Below, piece after piece: positions 29,072 to 37,706 of a stretch of 64,000 bases of DNA. The DNA comes from Ruminococcus sp. YRD2003 (lineage in GTDB: Bacteria; Bacillota; Clostridia; Oscillospirales; Ruminococcaceae), in the NCBI GenBank assembly GCA_900109435.1, contig FNZT01000013.1, positions 1 to 64,000 of the forward strand, given 5' to 3'. Both the position numbers and the translations under genes were made by a program. The first letter of the stretch is position 1. Each line of letters begins with the position of its first letter. The notes under the pieces are model-generated. The model was given only the letters and a program-made list of their open reading frames with translations. It was not told the origin of the DNA and did no database searches.

Positions 29072-29784
29072 CGGACGAGGTAAAAAGACTGAAAGAGATA
29101 GTTGACGGCTCGGAAAGCATCGTATTCTTCGGCGGCGCGGGAGTCTCGACCGAGAGCGGTATACCCGACTTCCGAAGCGTGGACGGGCTTTACAGCCAGC
29201 AGTGGGACTACCCGCCCGAGACCATTCTCAGCCACACTTTTTTCATGCATAAGACAGAGGAGTTTTACCGCTTCTACCGTGCGAAGATGAACGCCCTTGA
29301 CGCTAAGCCGAATCCCGCCCATATCAAGCTTGCCGAGCTGGAGGAGCAGGGGAAGCTTACAGCAGTCGTTACGCAGAATATCGACGGACTTCATCAGGAG
29401 GCGGGCAGCAAGCGTGTATACGAACTGCACGGGAGCATACGCCGCAACAACTGCACAAAATGCGGAAAGTTCTACGGCGCCGAGTACATCTTCGGTGGCG
29501 AGGGCGTGCCTAAGTGCGAGTGCGGGGGCATCATCAAGCCCGATGTTGTGCTGTACGAGGAAGGGCTCGACGATGCGACCGTCAGCGGTGCGATAAGCGC
29601 GATATCGAGCTGTGATACCCTCATAATCGGCGGTACGTCGCTGAACGTGTATCCCGCGGCGGGACTTATCCGCTATTTCAGGGGTAATTCGCTCGTTATC
29701 ATCAACAAGTCGCCCACACAGTACGACAGCAGTGCCGACCTGTTGATATGTCAGAACATCGGAGAGGTGTTCTCGCAGATATAA
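29068..29784 (+). CDS. NAD-dependent protein deacylase (sirtuin)
   Basis: 238 residues. The NAD-binding GAGVSTESGIPDFRS, the TQNIDGLHQEAG block, the catalytic His in ELHGS and two Cys pairs (CTKCGK and CECGG) for structural zinc are intact. Sirtuins remove acetyl or other acyl groups from protein lysines using NAD and release O-acyl-ADP-ribose. The GNAT acetyltransferases in the window are not adjacent. It is coupled to the yjbQ-like gene. Confidence 0.96.
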   Translation: MTDEVKRLKEIVDGSESIVFFGGAGVSTESGIPDFRSVDGLYSQQWDYPPETILSHTFFMHKTEEFYRFYRAKMNALDAKPNPAHIKLAELEEQGKLTAVVTQNIDGLHQEAGSKRVYELHGSIRRNNCTKCGKFYGAEYIFGGEGVPKCECGGIIKPDVVLYEEGLDDATVSGAISAISSCDTLIIGGTSLNVYPAAGLIRYFRGNSLVIINKSPTQYDSSADLLICQNIGEVFSQI

Positions 29785-29817
29785 AGATTAAACTATTATT
29801 TGTTTAAGTGGATAATT

Positions 29818-29859
29818 AAGCTGTGCTTTGTGAGTTGTACCCAAAAGTACAGCTTTTTT
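29818..29859 (+). terminator. Intrinsic terminator after the sirtuin gene
   Basis: AAGCTGTGCTT pairs with AAGTACAGCTT (one G-U) across a 16-base loop, ending in a T-run. Confidence 0.75.
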
Positions 29860-29912
29860 GTTGTCTGAGTATACGAAGATTGTGACCAATTTGCAAATTT
29901 TTCCAAAAAGCA

Positions 29913-29941
29913 TTGATTATCCAACCTTAATGAAGTATAAT
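29913..29941 (+). promoter_or_regulatory. Promoter of the GH26 mannanase gene
   Basis: TTGATT (29913-29918), 17-base spacer, TATAAT (29936-29941), 38 bases before the ATG; TCGGAGGG serves as ribosome binding site. Confidence 0.8.
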
Positions 29942-29979
29942 TAAAGTACAAGTTAATCTGATTCGGAGGGATAATTAAG

Positions 29980-32265
29980 ATGAAGAATGTATTTTTGAAG
30001 AGAGCAAGCGCTCTTGCCATGTCGGCGGCTCTTGCACTCAACGGCTCTGCCGCGGGCTCGGCTGTCAGATTCACCGCTGACGCTGCCGATGATGCCAAGT
30101 TCGAGTTTGAGGATGCGGATGTAACAGGAAAGACTGCTCCAGAAACGGACTCAGCTGCCAGCGGCGGAAGTGTCCTCTACATGAAGGACGACGGCGTCAT
30201 CGAGATGGAATTCGAGGTCGCCTCAGCAGGTATGTATGACCTTGTCATCTACGCGCACGGCGTTGGCGGCTCCAAGCAGCAGGACCTCTACATCAACGAC
30301 GCTTCACAGGGCTCGCTCTCCATTCCCGAGGGCGATACCTACCAGCCTATCAAGTCCGCAGTCAAGCTCAATGCGGGCAAGAATACGCTGAAGATCAAGT
30401 CTTCGTGGGGCTGGACGATGTTCGACTACTTCACCGTAGGCACTACTGTTCTGCCCGACATCAAGGCTTCGCAGACCACTCCGTGTGACCCGCTCGCTAC
30501 CAAGGAGACCCAGAGCCTTATGGCTTACCTCAACAGCGTGTACGGAAAGAACATAATCTCGGGTCAGCAGGAGATATACAGCGGCGGTCCTCACGGACTT
30601 GAGACCGAGTTTGAGTATCTCAAGGATACAACGGGTCACTATCCCGCTATCCGAGGCTTTGATTACGGCAATTTCTGCTGTCCCGCATACGGCAGCGACG
30701 ACGGCTCCACAAAGCGCATCATCGACTGGGTAAAGGAAAAGAACGGCATAGCTACGGCTTCTTTCCACATCAACGTGCCGAACAAGATGGAAAGCTACAC
30801 CATCGGCGACCGTATAGACTGGGCTCAGACTTCGTACAGCGCCAAGGATAACGATTTCTCGCCCAAGAAGGCTTACACCAAGGGAACGAAGGAATACGAC
30901 TACTACCGTCAGTCACTGGAGACTCTTGCGGCTGAGTTCAAGAAGCTCGAGGCTGAGGGAGTTCCCGTGATATGGCGCCCCCTCCACGAAGCCGAAGGCG
31001 GCGGCGGAGAGACAGGTTCGTGGTTCTGGTGGGGCAAGGAAGGCTCTGCCGTGTACAAGGAGCTGTGGAAGTATACCTACACGACCCTGACCGAGGACTT
31101 CGACTGCCACAACCTTATCTGGGAGTGGAACAGCTACAACTTCGACACCTCTGCCAACTGGTACCCCGGCGACGACTACGTTGATATCATCGGATACGAC
31201 AAGTACAGCTGTGTAAAGTACCTCGCCGAGAACAACTGGCAGGCTTCATATGTACACGATGACGGCTCGTACTCCTCGACTTTCTACAGCATCATGGAGA
31301 AGTACGACAGCAAGAAAATGGTATCAATGGCTGAGAATGACAGCTTCTCGACAGTCGGCAACCTCACCGAGGACAAGGCAGGCTGGCTCTACTTCTGCAC
31401 ATGGTACGACGGCGGCGGAAAGACAAACTTCCTTTCTGACCCTATCTTCAACACCAAGGAAGATACTATCGAAATGTATCAGAGCGACTACTGCATAACT
31501 CTCGACGAGCTCCCCGAGGACCTCTACAAGAACGGTACCGATCCCGACCCGTCAACGACCAGAGCCACAAAGGCTACGACAACTACAGTCAGTACTACTG
31601 CTGCGACTACTACTACCACTTCCGACGCTTTTACTTTCAAGGTCATGAAGCAGAAGGTCGAGCTCCCCGAGGGCAGCAAGGAAGGCTGCACTCTCGAGTA
31701 CACGATAAAGGGCGCTCCTAAGGCTTCTCTCGGCGGCGCTTTCGGATTCGGCACATCAGCCGACGACTGGACCAACATCGAATGGAAGGGCGACGCTTCC
31801 GCAGACGGCGAGCTCATCGGCTCCATCAAGCTCGATGAAGTACCCGACAGCATGACCACGGGCGAGTTCCAGATATGGTGGTCGAATGTGTGGGACGCTG
31901 CGGCTGAAAAGGGCATCGACCAGCCCTGCGAGATAACCGACCTCAGTGTTATCACTGATGTTGTCCCCGTTTCCTCAACGACTTCCACTACTGTGACCAA
32001 TGCTACAACTACTGTCACAACTTCTGCTGAGGCTGTAAAGGCTACCCTCATCGGTGACGCTAACCTCGACCAGAAGGTCTCCGTTGCAGACGCGGTAGCT
32101 ATACTCCAGTCTATCGCAAACGAAGACAAGTACGGCTTGAAGCCCGTGGGCAAGGCGAATGCGGATTGCTGCGACGTCGGCGACGGCGTGACAGCCAAGG
32201 ATGCACTTGCTATACAGCGTCTTGATGCGAAAGTGATAGATAAGCTTCCCGAAACAACAAAATAA
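29980..32265 (+). CDS. Cellulosomal GH26 beta-mannanase-type enzyme with dockerin
   Basis: 761 residues. Order: signal peptide (about 1-35); a CBM35-like beta-sandwich (about 40-155) with the WGWTMFDYFTV ending; GH26 catalytic domain (about 165-505); a Thr linker; a second beta-sandwich (about 550-660) similar to modules of other ruminococcal enzymes; a Thr linker; and a dockerin (about 690-757) with two calcium loops, GDANLDQKVSVADA and CCDVGDGVTAKDA. In GH26, RPLHEAEG puts the acid/base at E337, with WFWW downstream, and MAENDS puts the nucleophile at E452. The enzyme should hydrolyse beta-1,4-mannan outside the cell and dock onto a cohesin scaffold. GH26 also includes other beta-glucanase activities, so mannan is the likeliest substrate only. 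Single-gene unit. Confidence 0.92.
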   Translation: MKNVFLKRASALAMSAALALNGSAAGSAVRFTADAADDAKFEFEDADVTGKTAPETDSAASGGSVLYMKDDGVIEMEFEVASAGMYDLVIYAHGVGGSKQQDLYINDASQGSLSIPEGDTYQPIKSAVKLNAGKNTLKIKSSWGWTMFDYFTVGTTVLPDIKASQTTPCDPLATKETQSLMAYLNSVYGKNIISGQQEIYSGGPHGLETEFEYLKDTTGHYPAIRGFDYGNFCCPAYGSDDGSTKRIIDWVKEKNGIATASFHINVPNKMESYTIGDRIDWAQTSYSAKDNDFSPKKAYTKGTKEYDYYRQSLETLAAEFKKLEAEGVPVIWRPLHEAEGGGGETGSWFWWGKEGSAVYKELWKYTYTTLTEDFDCHNLIWEWNSYNFDTSANWYPGDDYVDIIGYDKYSCVKYLAENNWQASYVHDDGSYSSTFYSIMEKYDSKKMVSMAENDSFSTVGNLTEDKAGWLYFCTWYDGGGKTNFLSDPIFNTKEDTIEMYQSDYCITLDELPEDLYKNGTDPDPSTTRATKATTTTVSTTAATTTTTSDAFTFKVMKQKVELPEGSKEGCTLEYTIKGAPKASLGGAFGFGTSADDWTNIEWKGDASADGELIGSIKLDEVPDSMTTGEFQIWWSNVWDAAAEKGIDQPCEITDLSVITDVVPVSSTTSTTVTNATTTVTTSAEAVKATLIGDANLDQKVSVADAVAILQSIANEDKYGLKPVGKANADCCDVGDGVTAKDALAIQRLDAKVIDKLPETTK

Positions 32266-32270
32266 TTGAA

Positions 32271-32298
32271 AAAAGAGCACCGCAGGTGCTCTTTTTTT
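32271..32298 (+). terminator. Intrinsic terminator after the GH26 gene
   Basis: AAAAGAGCACC / GGTGCTCTTTT stem with a GCA loop and seven T, 5 bases after the stop region. Confidence 0.92.
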
Positions 32299-32326
32299 GC
32301 GGCTCTCCGTGCTGCAAGGATTTGAC

Positions 32327-32355
32327 TTGATATTTAAAAGCTGTTATGTTATAAT
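32327..32355 (+). promoter_or_regulatory. Promoter of the GNAT-coaBC unit
   Basis: TTGATA (32327-32332), 17-base spacer, TATAAT (32350-32355), 28 bases before the ATG at 32384. Confidence 0.75.
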
Positions 32356-32383
32356 GGATATATCAAACTTCAAGGAGGCTGCT

Positions 32384-32833
32384 ATGGGGAACATCCGTCC
32401 TGCGGAGGAGCGTGACCTCTCGCGTATCGCCGAGATCTTCGTCTTCAACTACCGCATTAATTTCTACCCGTTCTTCAAAAATGACCCGTTCTACTTCGGT
32501 GAGCTCAATGTCCTCGACACTGTGCGGGAGTTTGCGGCTGACCTCGGATGTTTCCATGTCTACGACGACGGCGTAGTCAAGGGCTTCATATCCGTCATCG
32601 GCGACGAGCTCAACAAGCTCCATATCGACCCGCAGTTCCAGAGTATGGGCGTGGGTGCGGAGCTTCTTGAATATGCGACAGATGAGCTCGGCGCGAGGTG
32701 GCTTTGGGTGCTTGAGTACAACACTCGCGGACAAGCCTTCTACAAGAGACACGGCTTTGAGCTCACGGGCGAGAAAATGACAGAGGACGAGTGGGTGCCG
32801 CTGCTGAAAATGGCACTTGAAAAGGAGAGATAG
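32384..32833 (+). CDS. GNAT family N-acetyltransferase
   Basis: 149 residues from the ATG at 32384, which has AAGGAGG five bases upstream; earlier in-frame starts overlap the promoter. Motif A is QFQSMGVGAELLEYA (Q-x-x-G-x-G/A acetyl-CoA loop), followed by LWVLEYNTRGQAFYKRHGF, the typical C-terminal half. It transfers an acetyl group from CoA to an unknown amine. coaBC begins 2 bases after its stop, so both lie in one operon; whether the link to CoA synthesis is meaningful is unclear. Confidence 0.9.
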   Translation: MGNIRPAEERDLSRIAEIFVFNYRINFYPFFKNDPFYFGELNVLDTVREFAADLGCFHVYDDGVVKGFISVIGDELNKLHIDPQFQSMGVGAELLEYATDELGARWLWVLEYNTRGQAFYKRHGFELTGEKMTEDEWVPLLKMALEKER

Positions 32834-32835
32834 AT

Positions 32836-34026
32836 ATGCTAACAGGAAAAACAGTTCTGCTCGGAGTTTCAAGCTCCATTGCAGCCTATAAGATATGCAA
32901 TCTCGCACGTATGCTGACGAAGCTCGGTGCGGACGTTCACGTCGCGATGACCGAGAATACGCAGAACTTCGTCCACCCGCTGACATTCGAGACCCTGACA
33001 CAACACAAGTGTCTCATCGACACATTCGACCGAAATTTCGAGTACAGCGTCGAGCACGTTTCTATCGCGAAGAAGGCGGATGTCGTGATGATAGCCCCCG
33101 CGACCGCAAACGTGATAGGCAAGATAGCGAACGGCATTGCCGATGATATGCTCACCACGACCGTTATGGCGTGTACCTGCAAGAAGATCATTGCTCCCGC
33201 GATGAATCACAATATGTTCCACAACCCGATAGTGCAGGAGAACATCGAGAAGCTCCGCTGCCACGGCTATGAGATAATTGAGCCCGTCAAGGGTATGCTC
33301 GCGAACCGCGATATCGGCGACGGCAAGCTTCCTGACGAGGAGACCCTCCTCGAGTACATCGTGCGCGAGGCGGCATTTGACAAGGACTTAGCGGGCAAGC
33401 GCGTGCTCGTCACAGCGGGAGCTACCCGCGAGAGCATCGACCCCGTCCGCTTCATCACCAACCATTCGAGCGGCAAAATGGGCTTTGCGATAGCGCGTGC
33501 GGCAATGCTGCGCGGAGCAGATGTAACGGTAGTCGCGGCACATACCGACGTTGAGCCGCCGATGTTCGTGAATGTGGTGAAGGTGCAGTCCGCGGAGGAT
33601 ATGTTCAACGCGGTGAAGGAGCACCTCGAAGAGAGCGACATCATCGTCAAGGCGGCGGCAGTTGCGGACTACACGCCCGTGACAGTCGCGGACAACAAGA
33701 TAAAGAAGTCCGACGGCGACATGGTCATTGAGCTGAAGCGCACCACAGATATCCTCAAATATATCGGCGAGCACAAGCGTGCGGGACAGGTGGTCTGCGG
33801 ATTCTCTATGGAGACCGAGAACGTCATCGAGAATTCGCGGAAGAAGCTCACCAAGAAGAACTGCGATATGATTTGCGCGAACTCCATAAAGAAGGCGGGC
33901 GCGGGTTTCGGCACGGATACCAATATCATAACGATGATAACACCCGACGGCGACGAGGAGCTCGAACTGATGAGCAAATTCGACGCGGCGAACATCATTC
34001 TTACCAAGCTCGCTTCAATAAAGTGA
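32836..34026 (+). CDS. coaBC: Bifunctional phosphopantothenoylcysteine synthetase/decarboxylase
   Basis: 396 residues. The N-terminal flavoprotein decarboxylase (CoaC) has GVSSSIAAYKICNL and APAMNHNMFHNP; the C-terminal synthetase (CoaB) has TAGATRESIDPVRFITNHSS and the CSFME-like GFSMETEN segment. It converts 4'-phosphopantothenate, cysteine and CTP to phosphopantothenoylcysteine and then to 4'-phosphopantetheine, in CoA synthesis. An AGGAGAG site precedes the ATG. It closes the operon with the GNAT gene. Confidence 0.97.
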   Translation: MLTGKTVLLGVSSSIAAYKICNLARMLTKLGADVHVAMTENTQNFVHPLTFETLTQHKCLIDTFDRNFEYSVEHVSIAKKADVVMIAPATANVIGKIANGIADDMLTTTVMACTCKKIIAPAMNHNMFHNPIVQENIEKLRCHGYEIIEPVKGMLANRDIGDGKLPDEETLLEYIVREAAFDKDLAGKRVLVTAGATRESIDPVRFITNHSSGKMGFAIARAAMLRGADVTVVAAHTDVEPPMFVNVVKVQSAEDMFNAVKEHLEESDIIVKAAAVADYTPVTVADNKIKKSDGDMVIELKRTTDILKYIGEHKRAGQVVCGFSMETENVIENSRKKLTKKNCDMICANSIKKAGAGFGTDTNIITMITPDGDEELELMSKFDAANIILTKLASIK

Positions 34027-34064
34027 AAAACGAAAAGCACTCCCTCGGGAGTGCTTTTCGTTTT
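34027..34064. terminator. Bidirectional terminator between coaBC and the minus-strand genes
   Basis: An 18-bp stem, AAAACGAAAAGCACTCCC with its reverse complement, has T-runs at the 3' side of both strands. It ends coaBC and also the minus-strand unit that stops at 34075. Confidence 0.92.
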
Positions 34065-34074
34065 GCTATTGGAT

Positions 34075-34347
34075 TCAGCCCTTTGACTTACTTCGTACGT
34101 AGTCGACAGCGGCTTGCTCACTGGTGAAGCTTTTTCTGTTCCTGACATTTCCTCTTTCGCGGAATGCCGCATAGAAGCGGTCGCCCTTCTGCCATATCTG
34201 CCAGCCGCATTCGCCGTCAAATATGTCGTAATCGCGTCCTGTTTTATTGGAGTGTTTGATAAGCTCATCAACCGTCGTTATCTGTTCGGGCTTGGGCGGA
34301 ATTACCTTCTTCTTCGGGCTCTGCTTCGGCTTCTTCTTATGTGACAT
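34075..34347 (-). CDS. Small MSHKKK protein, tandem copy B
   Basis: 90 residues: a basic, Lys/Pro-rich N-terminus (1-22, MSHKKKPKQSPKKKVIPP), a short helix (EQITTVDELIKHS), a WQIW beta segment, and the C-terminal AAVDYVRSKSKG. The ends are identical to those of its neighbour at 34387, while the central 40 residues differ at many positions. No known family recognised. It is last in the minus-strand unit after DUF1846. GGAGG lies seven bases before the ATG. Confidence 0.75.
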   Translation of the reverse strand: MSHKKKPKQSPKKKVIPPKPEQITTVDELIKHSNKTGRDYDIFDGECGWQIWQKGDRFYAAFRERGNVRNRKSFTSEQAAVDYVRSKSKG

Positions 34348-34386
34348 AGTCGATACCTCCGTTGCGGAAGGAAGGGCTTATTGGAT

Positions 34387-34659
34387 TCAGCCCTTCGACT
34401 TACTTCGTACGTAGTCGACAGCGGCTTGCTCGCTGTCGAAAACCTTTCTGCGACCTACTTTATCTCTATTGAGGGACGCCACATAGAAATGGGCGCCCTT
34501 CTGCCATATATTCCAGCCGCCTTCGTTGTCAAAGAGACCATAAGAGTGCCCTGTTTTATTGGAGTGTTCTATAAGCTCATCAACCGTCGTTATCTGTTCG
34601 GGCTTGGGCGGAATTACCTTCTTCTTCGGGCTCTGCTTAGGCTTCTTCTTATGTGACAT
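34387..34659 (-). CDS. Small MSHKKK protein, tandem copy A
   Basis: 90 residues, paralogue of the gene at 34075-34347 and separated from it by 39 bases. The first 30 and last 15 residues are nearly identical, but the middle (GHSYGLFDNEGGWNIWQKG against GRDYDIFDGECGWQIWQKG, and the following strand) has diverged. It starts 30 bases after the DUF1846 stop and has GGAGG upstream, so it is probably cotranscribed. Function unknown; a small nucleic-acid-associated protein is one guess from the basic arm. Confidence 0.75.
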   Translation of the reverse strand: MSHKKKPKQSPKKKVIPPKPEQITTVDELIEHSNKTGHSYGLFDNEGGWNIWQKGAHFYVASLNRDKVGRRKVFDSEQAAVDYVRSKSKG

Positions 34660-34689
34660 AGTTGATACCTCCGTTGCGGAAGGAAGGGC

Positions 34690-36162
34690 TTATTTGCTGT
34701 ACTTAGGCTCGCAGGTGAGGTTTATGCCGAGGCGCTTGAAGATACGCTCATCGACGGGCGAGAGGATAACGGTGGAGTGTACCTCGCAGCCGCGCAGCTT
34801 TTCTATCTGCTGCATCGCCTTTTCTGCGTTCTCGTCGGTGGTAGCACAAATGGAGAGCGCGAGGAGGGTCTCGTCTGTATGTATTCTCGGGTTGTTGTTG
34901 CCGAGGTGGTTGACCTTCAGGTCCATGATAGGCTCGATAACATGGGGCGACATGAGGAGTATCTCGTCGTCGAGACCTGCGAAGTGTTTCAGAGCGTTGA
35001 GCAGAAGTCCCGATACCGCGCCGAGAAGCTCGGACGTTCTGCCTGTGAGGATAGTGCCGTCGGGGAGCTCCATAGCCGCCGCGGGAGCACCTGTTGCCTC
35101 CTCCTTCGCGAGAGCAGCCGCAACGCACTTTCTGTCCTCGGGGGTAACGTTAGCCTGCTTCATCAGAAGCTCGAGCTTCATTACCTCCTCCTCCGAGATG
35201 AGACCCTTACGTCTGTCGCAGAGGGCGGTGTAGTAGCGGCGGATGACCTCGTCACAGGCTGCCTTGCAGGTCACCTCGTCGTCGACGATACAGTTGCCCG
35301 CCATATTAACGCCCATATCCGTAGGCGACTTATACGGCGACTGACCGAGTATCTTCTCGAACATAGCGTTCAGAACGGGGAATATTTCGATGTCGCGGTT
35401 GTAGTTGACGGTGGTCTTGCCGTAAGCTTCGAGGTGGAAGGGGTCTATCATGTTGACGTCGTTGAGGTCGGCAGTAGCCGCCTCGTAGGCTATATTCACG
35501 GGGTGACGGAGGGGAAGGTTCCATATCGGGAAGGTCTCGAACTTAGCATAGCCTGCGTTTCTGCCGCGTTTGTGCTCATGATAGAGCTGTGAGAGGCAGG
35601 TCGCCATTTTTCCGCTTCCTGGTCCTGGAGCAGTTATGACAACGAGGCGGCGTGTGGTCTCGATGTAGTCGTTCCTGCCGTAGCCGTCGTCGCTGATTAT
35701 CTGCTGAAGATTCGACGGATAGCCCTTTATGCTGTAGTGGTGGTACACCTTTACGCCGAGAGCTTCGAGTCTGCTTTGGAAAGCGATAGCTGTGGGCTGG
35801 TTGTCATAGCGTGTGAGCACGACGCTGCTGACATAGAGCCCGATCTTTGTGAACACGTTGTAGAGGCGGATAACGTCGACGTCGTAGGTGATGCCGAGGT
35901 CGCCGCGCACTTTGTTCTTCTCGATGTCGTCGGAGTTGATGACGATCACTATCTCAGCCTCGTCCTTGAGCTGGAGCAGCATTTGCAGCTTGCTGTCGGG
36001 CTTGAAGCCTGGGAGCACGCGTGATGCGTGGAAGTCGTCGAAGAGCTTGCCGCCGAATTCGAGGTAGAGCTTATCGCCGAACTGGTCGATACGCTGGCGG
36101 ATATGCTCGGACTGCATTTTCAGATATTTTTCGTTGTCGAAGCCAATTTTCACATCGGACAT
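34690..36162 (-). CDS. DUF1846 family protein
   Basis: 490 residues from the ATG at 36162, chosen because GGAGGG lies seven bases upstream; an earlier ATG at 36177 overlaps that site. The protein has the DUF1846 features: an N-terminal MSDVKIGFDNEKYLKMQS, a P-loop-like APGPGSGKMATCLSQLYHEH, and NMAGNCIVDD. No membrane segment is visible. Family members are large cytoplasmic proteins of unknown function, widespread in Firmicutes. Its own promoter lies upstream on the minus strand, and the two MSHKKK genes follow. Confidence 0.85.
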   Translation of the reverse strand: MSDVKIGFDNEKYLKMQSEHIRQRIDQFGDKLYLEFGGKLFDDFHASRVLPGFKPDSKLQMLLQLKDEAEIVIVINSDDIEKNKVRGDLGITYDVDVIRLYNVFTKIGLYVSSVVLTRYDNQPTAIAFQSRLEALGVKVYHHYSIKGYPSNLQQIISDDGYGRNDYIETTRRLVVITAPGPGSGKMATCLSQLYHEHKRGRNAGYAKFETFPIWNLPLRHPVNIAYEAATADLNDVNMIDPFHLEAYGKTTVNYNRDIEIFPVLNAMFEKILGQSPYKSPTDMGVNMAGNCIVDDEVTCKAACDEVIRRYYTALCDRRKGLISEEEVMKLELLMKQANVTPEDRKCVAAALAKEEATGAPAAAMELPDGTILTGRTSELLGAVSGLLLNALKHFAGLDDEILLMSPHVIEPIMDLKVNHLGNNNPRIHTDETLLALSICATTDENAEKAMQQIEKLRGCEVHSTVILSPVDERIFKRLGINLTCEPKYSK

Positions 36163-36196
36163 AGTGTTACCCTCCATAAAAAACAATACATCTATT

Positions 36197-36225
36197 ATTA
36201 TAAAACAAAAGGCGTCAAAAATCAA
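36197..36225 (-). promoter_or_regulatory. Promoter of the DUF1846 unit
   Basis: On the minus strand TTGATT (36225-36220), 17-base spacer, TATAAT (36202-36197), 34 bases before the ATG. Confidence 0.7.
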
Positions 36226-36256
36226 GAAGAAAAACTAATTTTTAAGCTTTCGGCTG

Positions 36257-36294
36257 AAAAAAATACCGCAGTCCCGAAATAAAAGGGACTGCGG
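36257..36294 (-). terminator. Terminator of the Gld-type ABC operon
   Basis: On the minus strand CCGCAGTCCC and GGGACTGCGG form a stem followed by TATTTTTTT, 8 bases beyond the DUF4340 gene. Confidence 0.88.
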
Positions 36295-36302
36295 CAGATA
36301 TG

Positions 36303-37706
36303 TTATTTCAGATTCGGTTCGAGCCCCGAGAGCTCGCACAGCGTCTTATACGCGGACATCATCGAATCATTGCCCGAGATGAAATCCGAGCTTGTTTTCG
36401 TACCCGTGTACTTGCCGTTTACGAAGACGTAGCAGTCCGAACCTTCGCCCGTTGAAACGAGGTCGACCTTAGATTCCTCGCCGCTGTTCAGCACGTACCT
36501 CGCAGTGAGGACGGGGTCGGCGAGCACAGGAGCCGCTTCGATGTCGGCAGCGTTTATGCTGATGTAGGAGAAGCTGTTGTAGAAGCTGGTGAAGACGTTC
36601 TTTATCTCCGCCTTTGAGAGGTCGATGGCAGTGCCGCGGCACTCAGCCCCGACAGCGCCTTCGCTGACCGTGAAGGTATCGGAGGCTTCGGCGCAGTCGA
36701 AGCTGAATTCGCTGATGTTGAACATATTGGCGCTCTCGACATTCTGCATGATGATATCGAAGATGTCATAGTCGATGAAGTCGAGGTCGCTCGTGTAGTA
36801 GAGAGCGAGCAGCCCCGTATCCTTGATGAGGATATGCGTCATCTTGGAGGCGTCCCTGCCGTAGCGGCTCATAACGAGTGTATGGGACTTGCCGTCGGTG
36901 CCGCTTACCGTGAGTTCCGCATACGGCTTGTCAAGACCGTATTTTGCGAGATCGGTGCAGTTCTCCTCGAGGATCTGCTCTGCCGAGAGACGTGTGAGCA
37001 CCGTTACCATAGTCGAGGGACGGGTCTGGTTCACCGTAAGGAGCTTGTATTTTTCGGGCAGAGTCCACAGTCCCGTTGCAGGGTCGAGCGTGAGCTCATA
37101 GACGGTCTTGCCGTCGCGCTTGACGCTTATGCCCGACATTTCCTCGGCAGAGTAGGGGATCAGCTTACTGTCGATGAGGTCAAAGCGGGTCGTGATGAGG
37201 GAGTTTATCTCTGCGGACTGTACCGCGTAAATCTTGTCCCTGCCCTCGACCATAGCGTAGTAGTAGCTGCCTGTGGGGCTTGCGTCGCCGATGTTCAGGG
37301 TGTAATTGCGGTCGCCGTCGCTGACAGTGAGCACATACGGCTCGTCGAGACCGTATTTCTCCTTGCTCTCCTTGTCTGCGTCACCGTAGTTGGTATCGGC
37401 TTCGAGGTCGCAGATAGTCGTACAGATCAGCTTTGCCTTTGACTGCTCGACGCCGAAGGTGTTGTCCGAATCGGGAGCATTCACCCATTTTCCGCCATCG
37501 AGCCTGAGCTTATAGCTGCCCTCGGCGCTCTGTATCTCTATCGTGCCGATAGCATCGGGGTCGATATCGAAGAGCTGGTTCTCGGCGAGTTCTTTTGCCT
37601 TGTTCTCCTTGTTCTTTTTATCGGAGTTCTGCACGTAGAAGAACGCGCCTGCCGAGACAGCCGCCGCTGCTGCGAGGCTTATGACTGCGATGATACCTTT
37701 TTTCAT
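36303..37706 (-). CDS. DUF4340 domain protein of a Gld-type ABC system
   Basis: 467 residues from the ATG at 37706 (AAGGAG nine bases upstream). One N-terminal membrane anchor (about 5-23) is followed by a large extracytoplasmic beta-rich part. DUF4340-type repeats are visible as IEIQSAEGSYKLRLDGGKWV, and as KYGLDEPYVLTVSDG and KYGLDKPYAELTVSG, which mark two similar halves. The start overlaps the stop of the GldG-like gene by one base (TAATG). Association with GldA/F/G-like genes suggests an accessory envelope component. Substrate unknown. Confidence 0.85.
   Translation of the reverse strand: MKKGIIAVISLAAAAAVSAGAFFYVQNSDKKNKENKAKELAENQLFDIDPDAIGTIEIQSAEGSYKLRLDGGKWVNAPDSDNTFGVEQSKAKLICTTICDLEADTNYGDADKESKEKYGLDEPYVLTVSDGDRNYTLNIGDASPTGSYYYAMVEGRDKIYAVQSAEINSLITTRFDLIDSKLIPYSAEEMSGISVKRDGKTVYELTLDPATGLWTLPEKYKLLTVNQTRPSTMVTVLTRLSAEQILEENCTDLAKYGLDKPYAELTVSGTDGKSHTLVMSRYGRDASKMTHILIKDTGLLALYYTSDLDFIDYDIFDIIMQNVESANMFNISEFSFDCAEASDTFTVSEGAVGAECRGTAIDLSKAEIKNVFTSFYNSFSYISINAADIEAAPVLADPVLTARYVLNSGEESKVDLVSTGEGSDCYVFVNGKYTGTKTSSDFISGNDSMMSAYKTLCELSGLEPNLK

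Larger units (their letters stand above)
34069..34692. repeat. Tandem duplication, two units of 312 bp
   Basis: The segments beginning TTGGATTCAGCCCTT at 34069 and 34381 are consecutive copies with a 312-base period, each holding one small gene plus its ribosome binding site. Sequence identity is high at the unit ends and lower in the gene centres. Confidence 0.88.
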
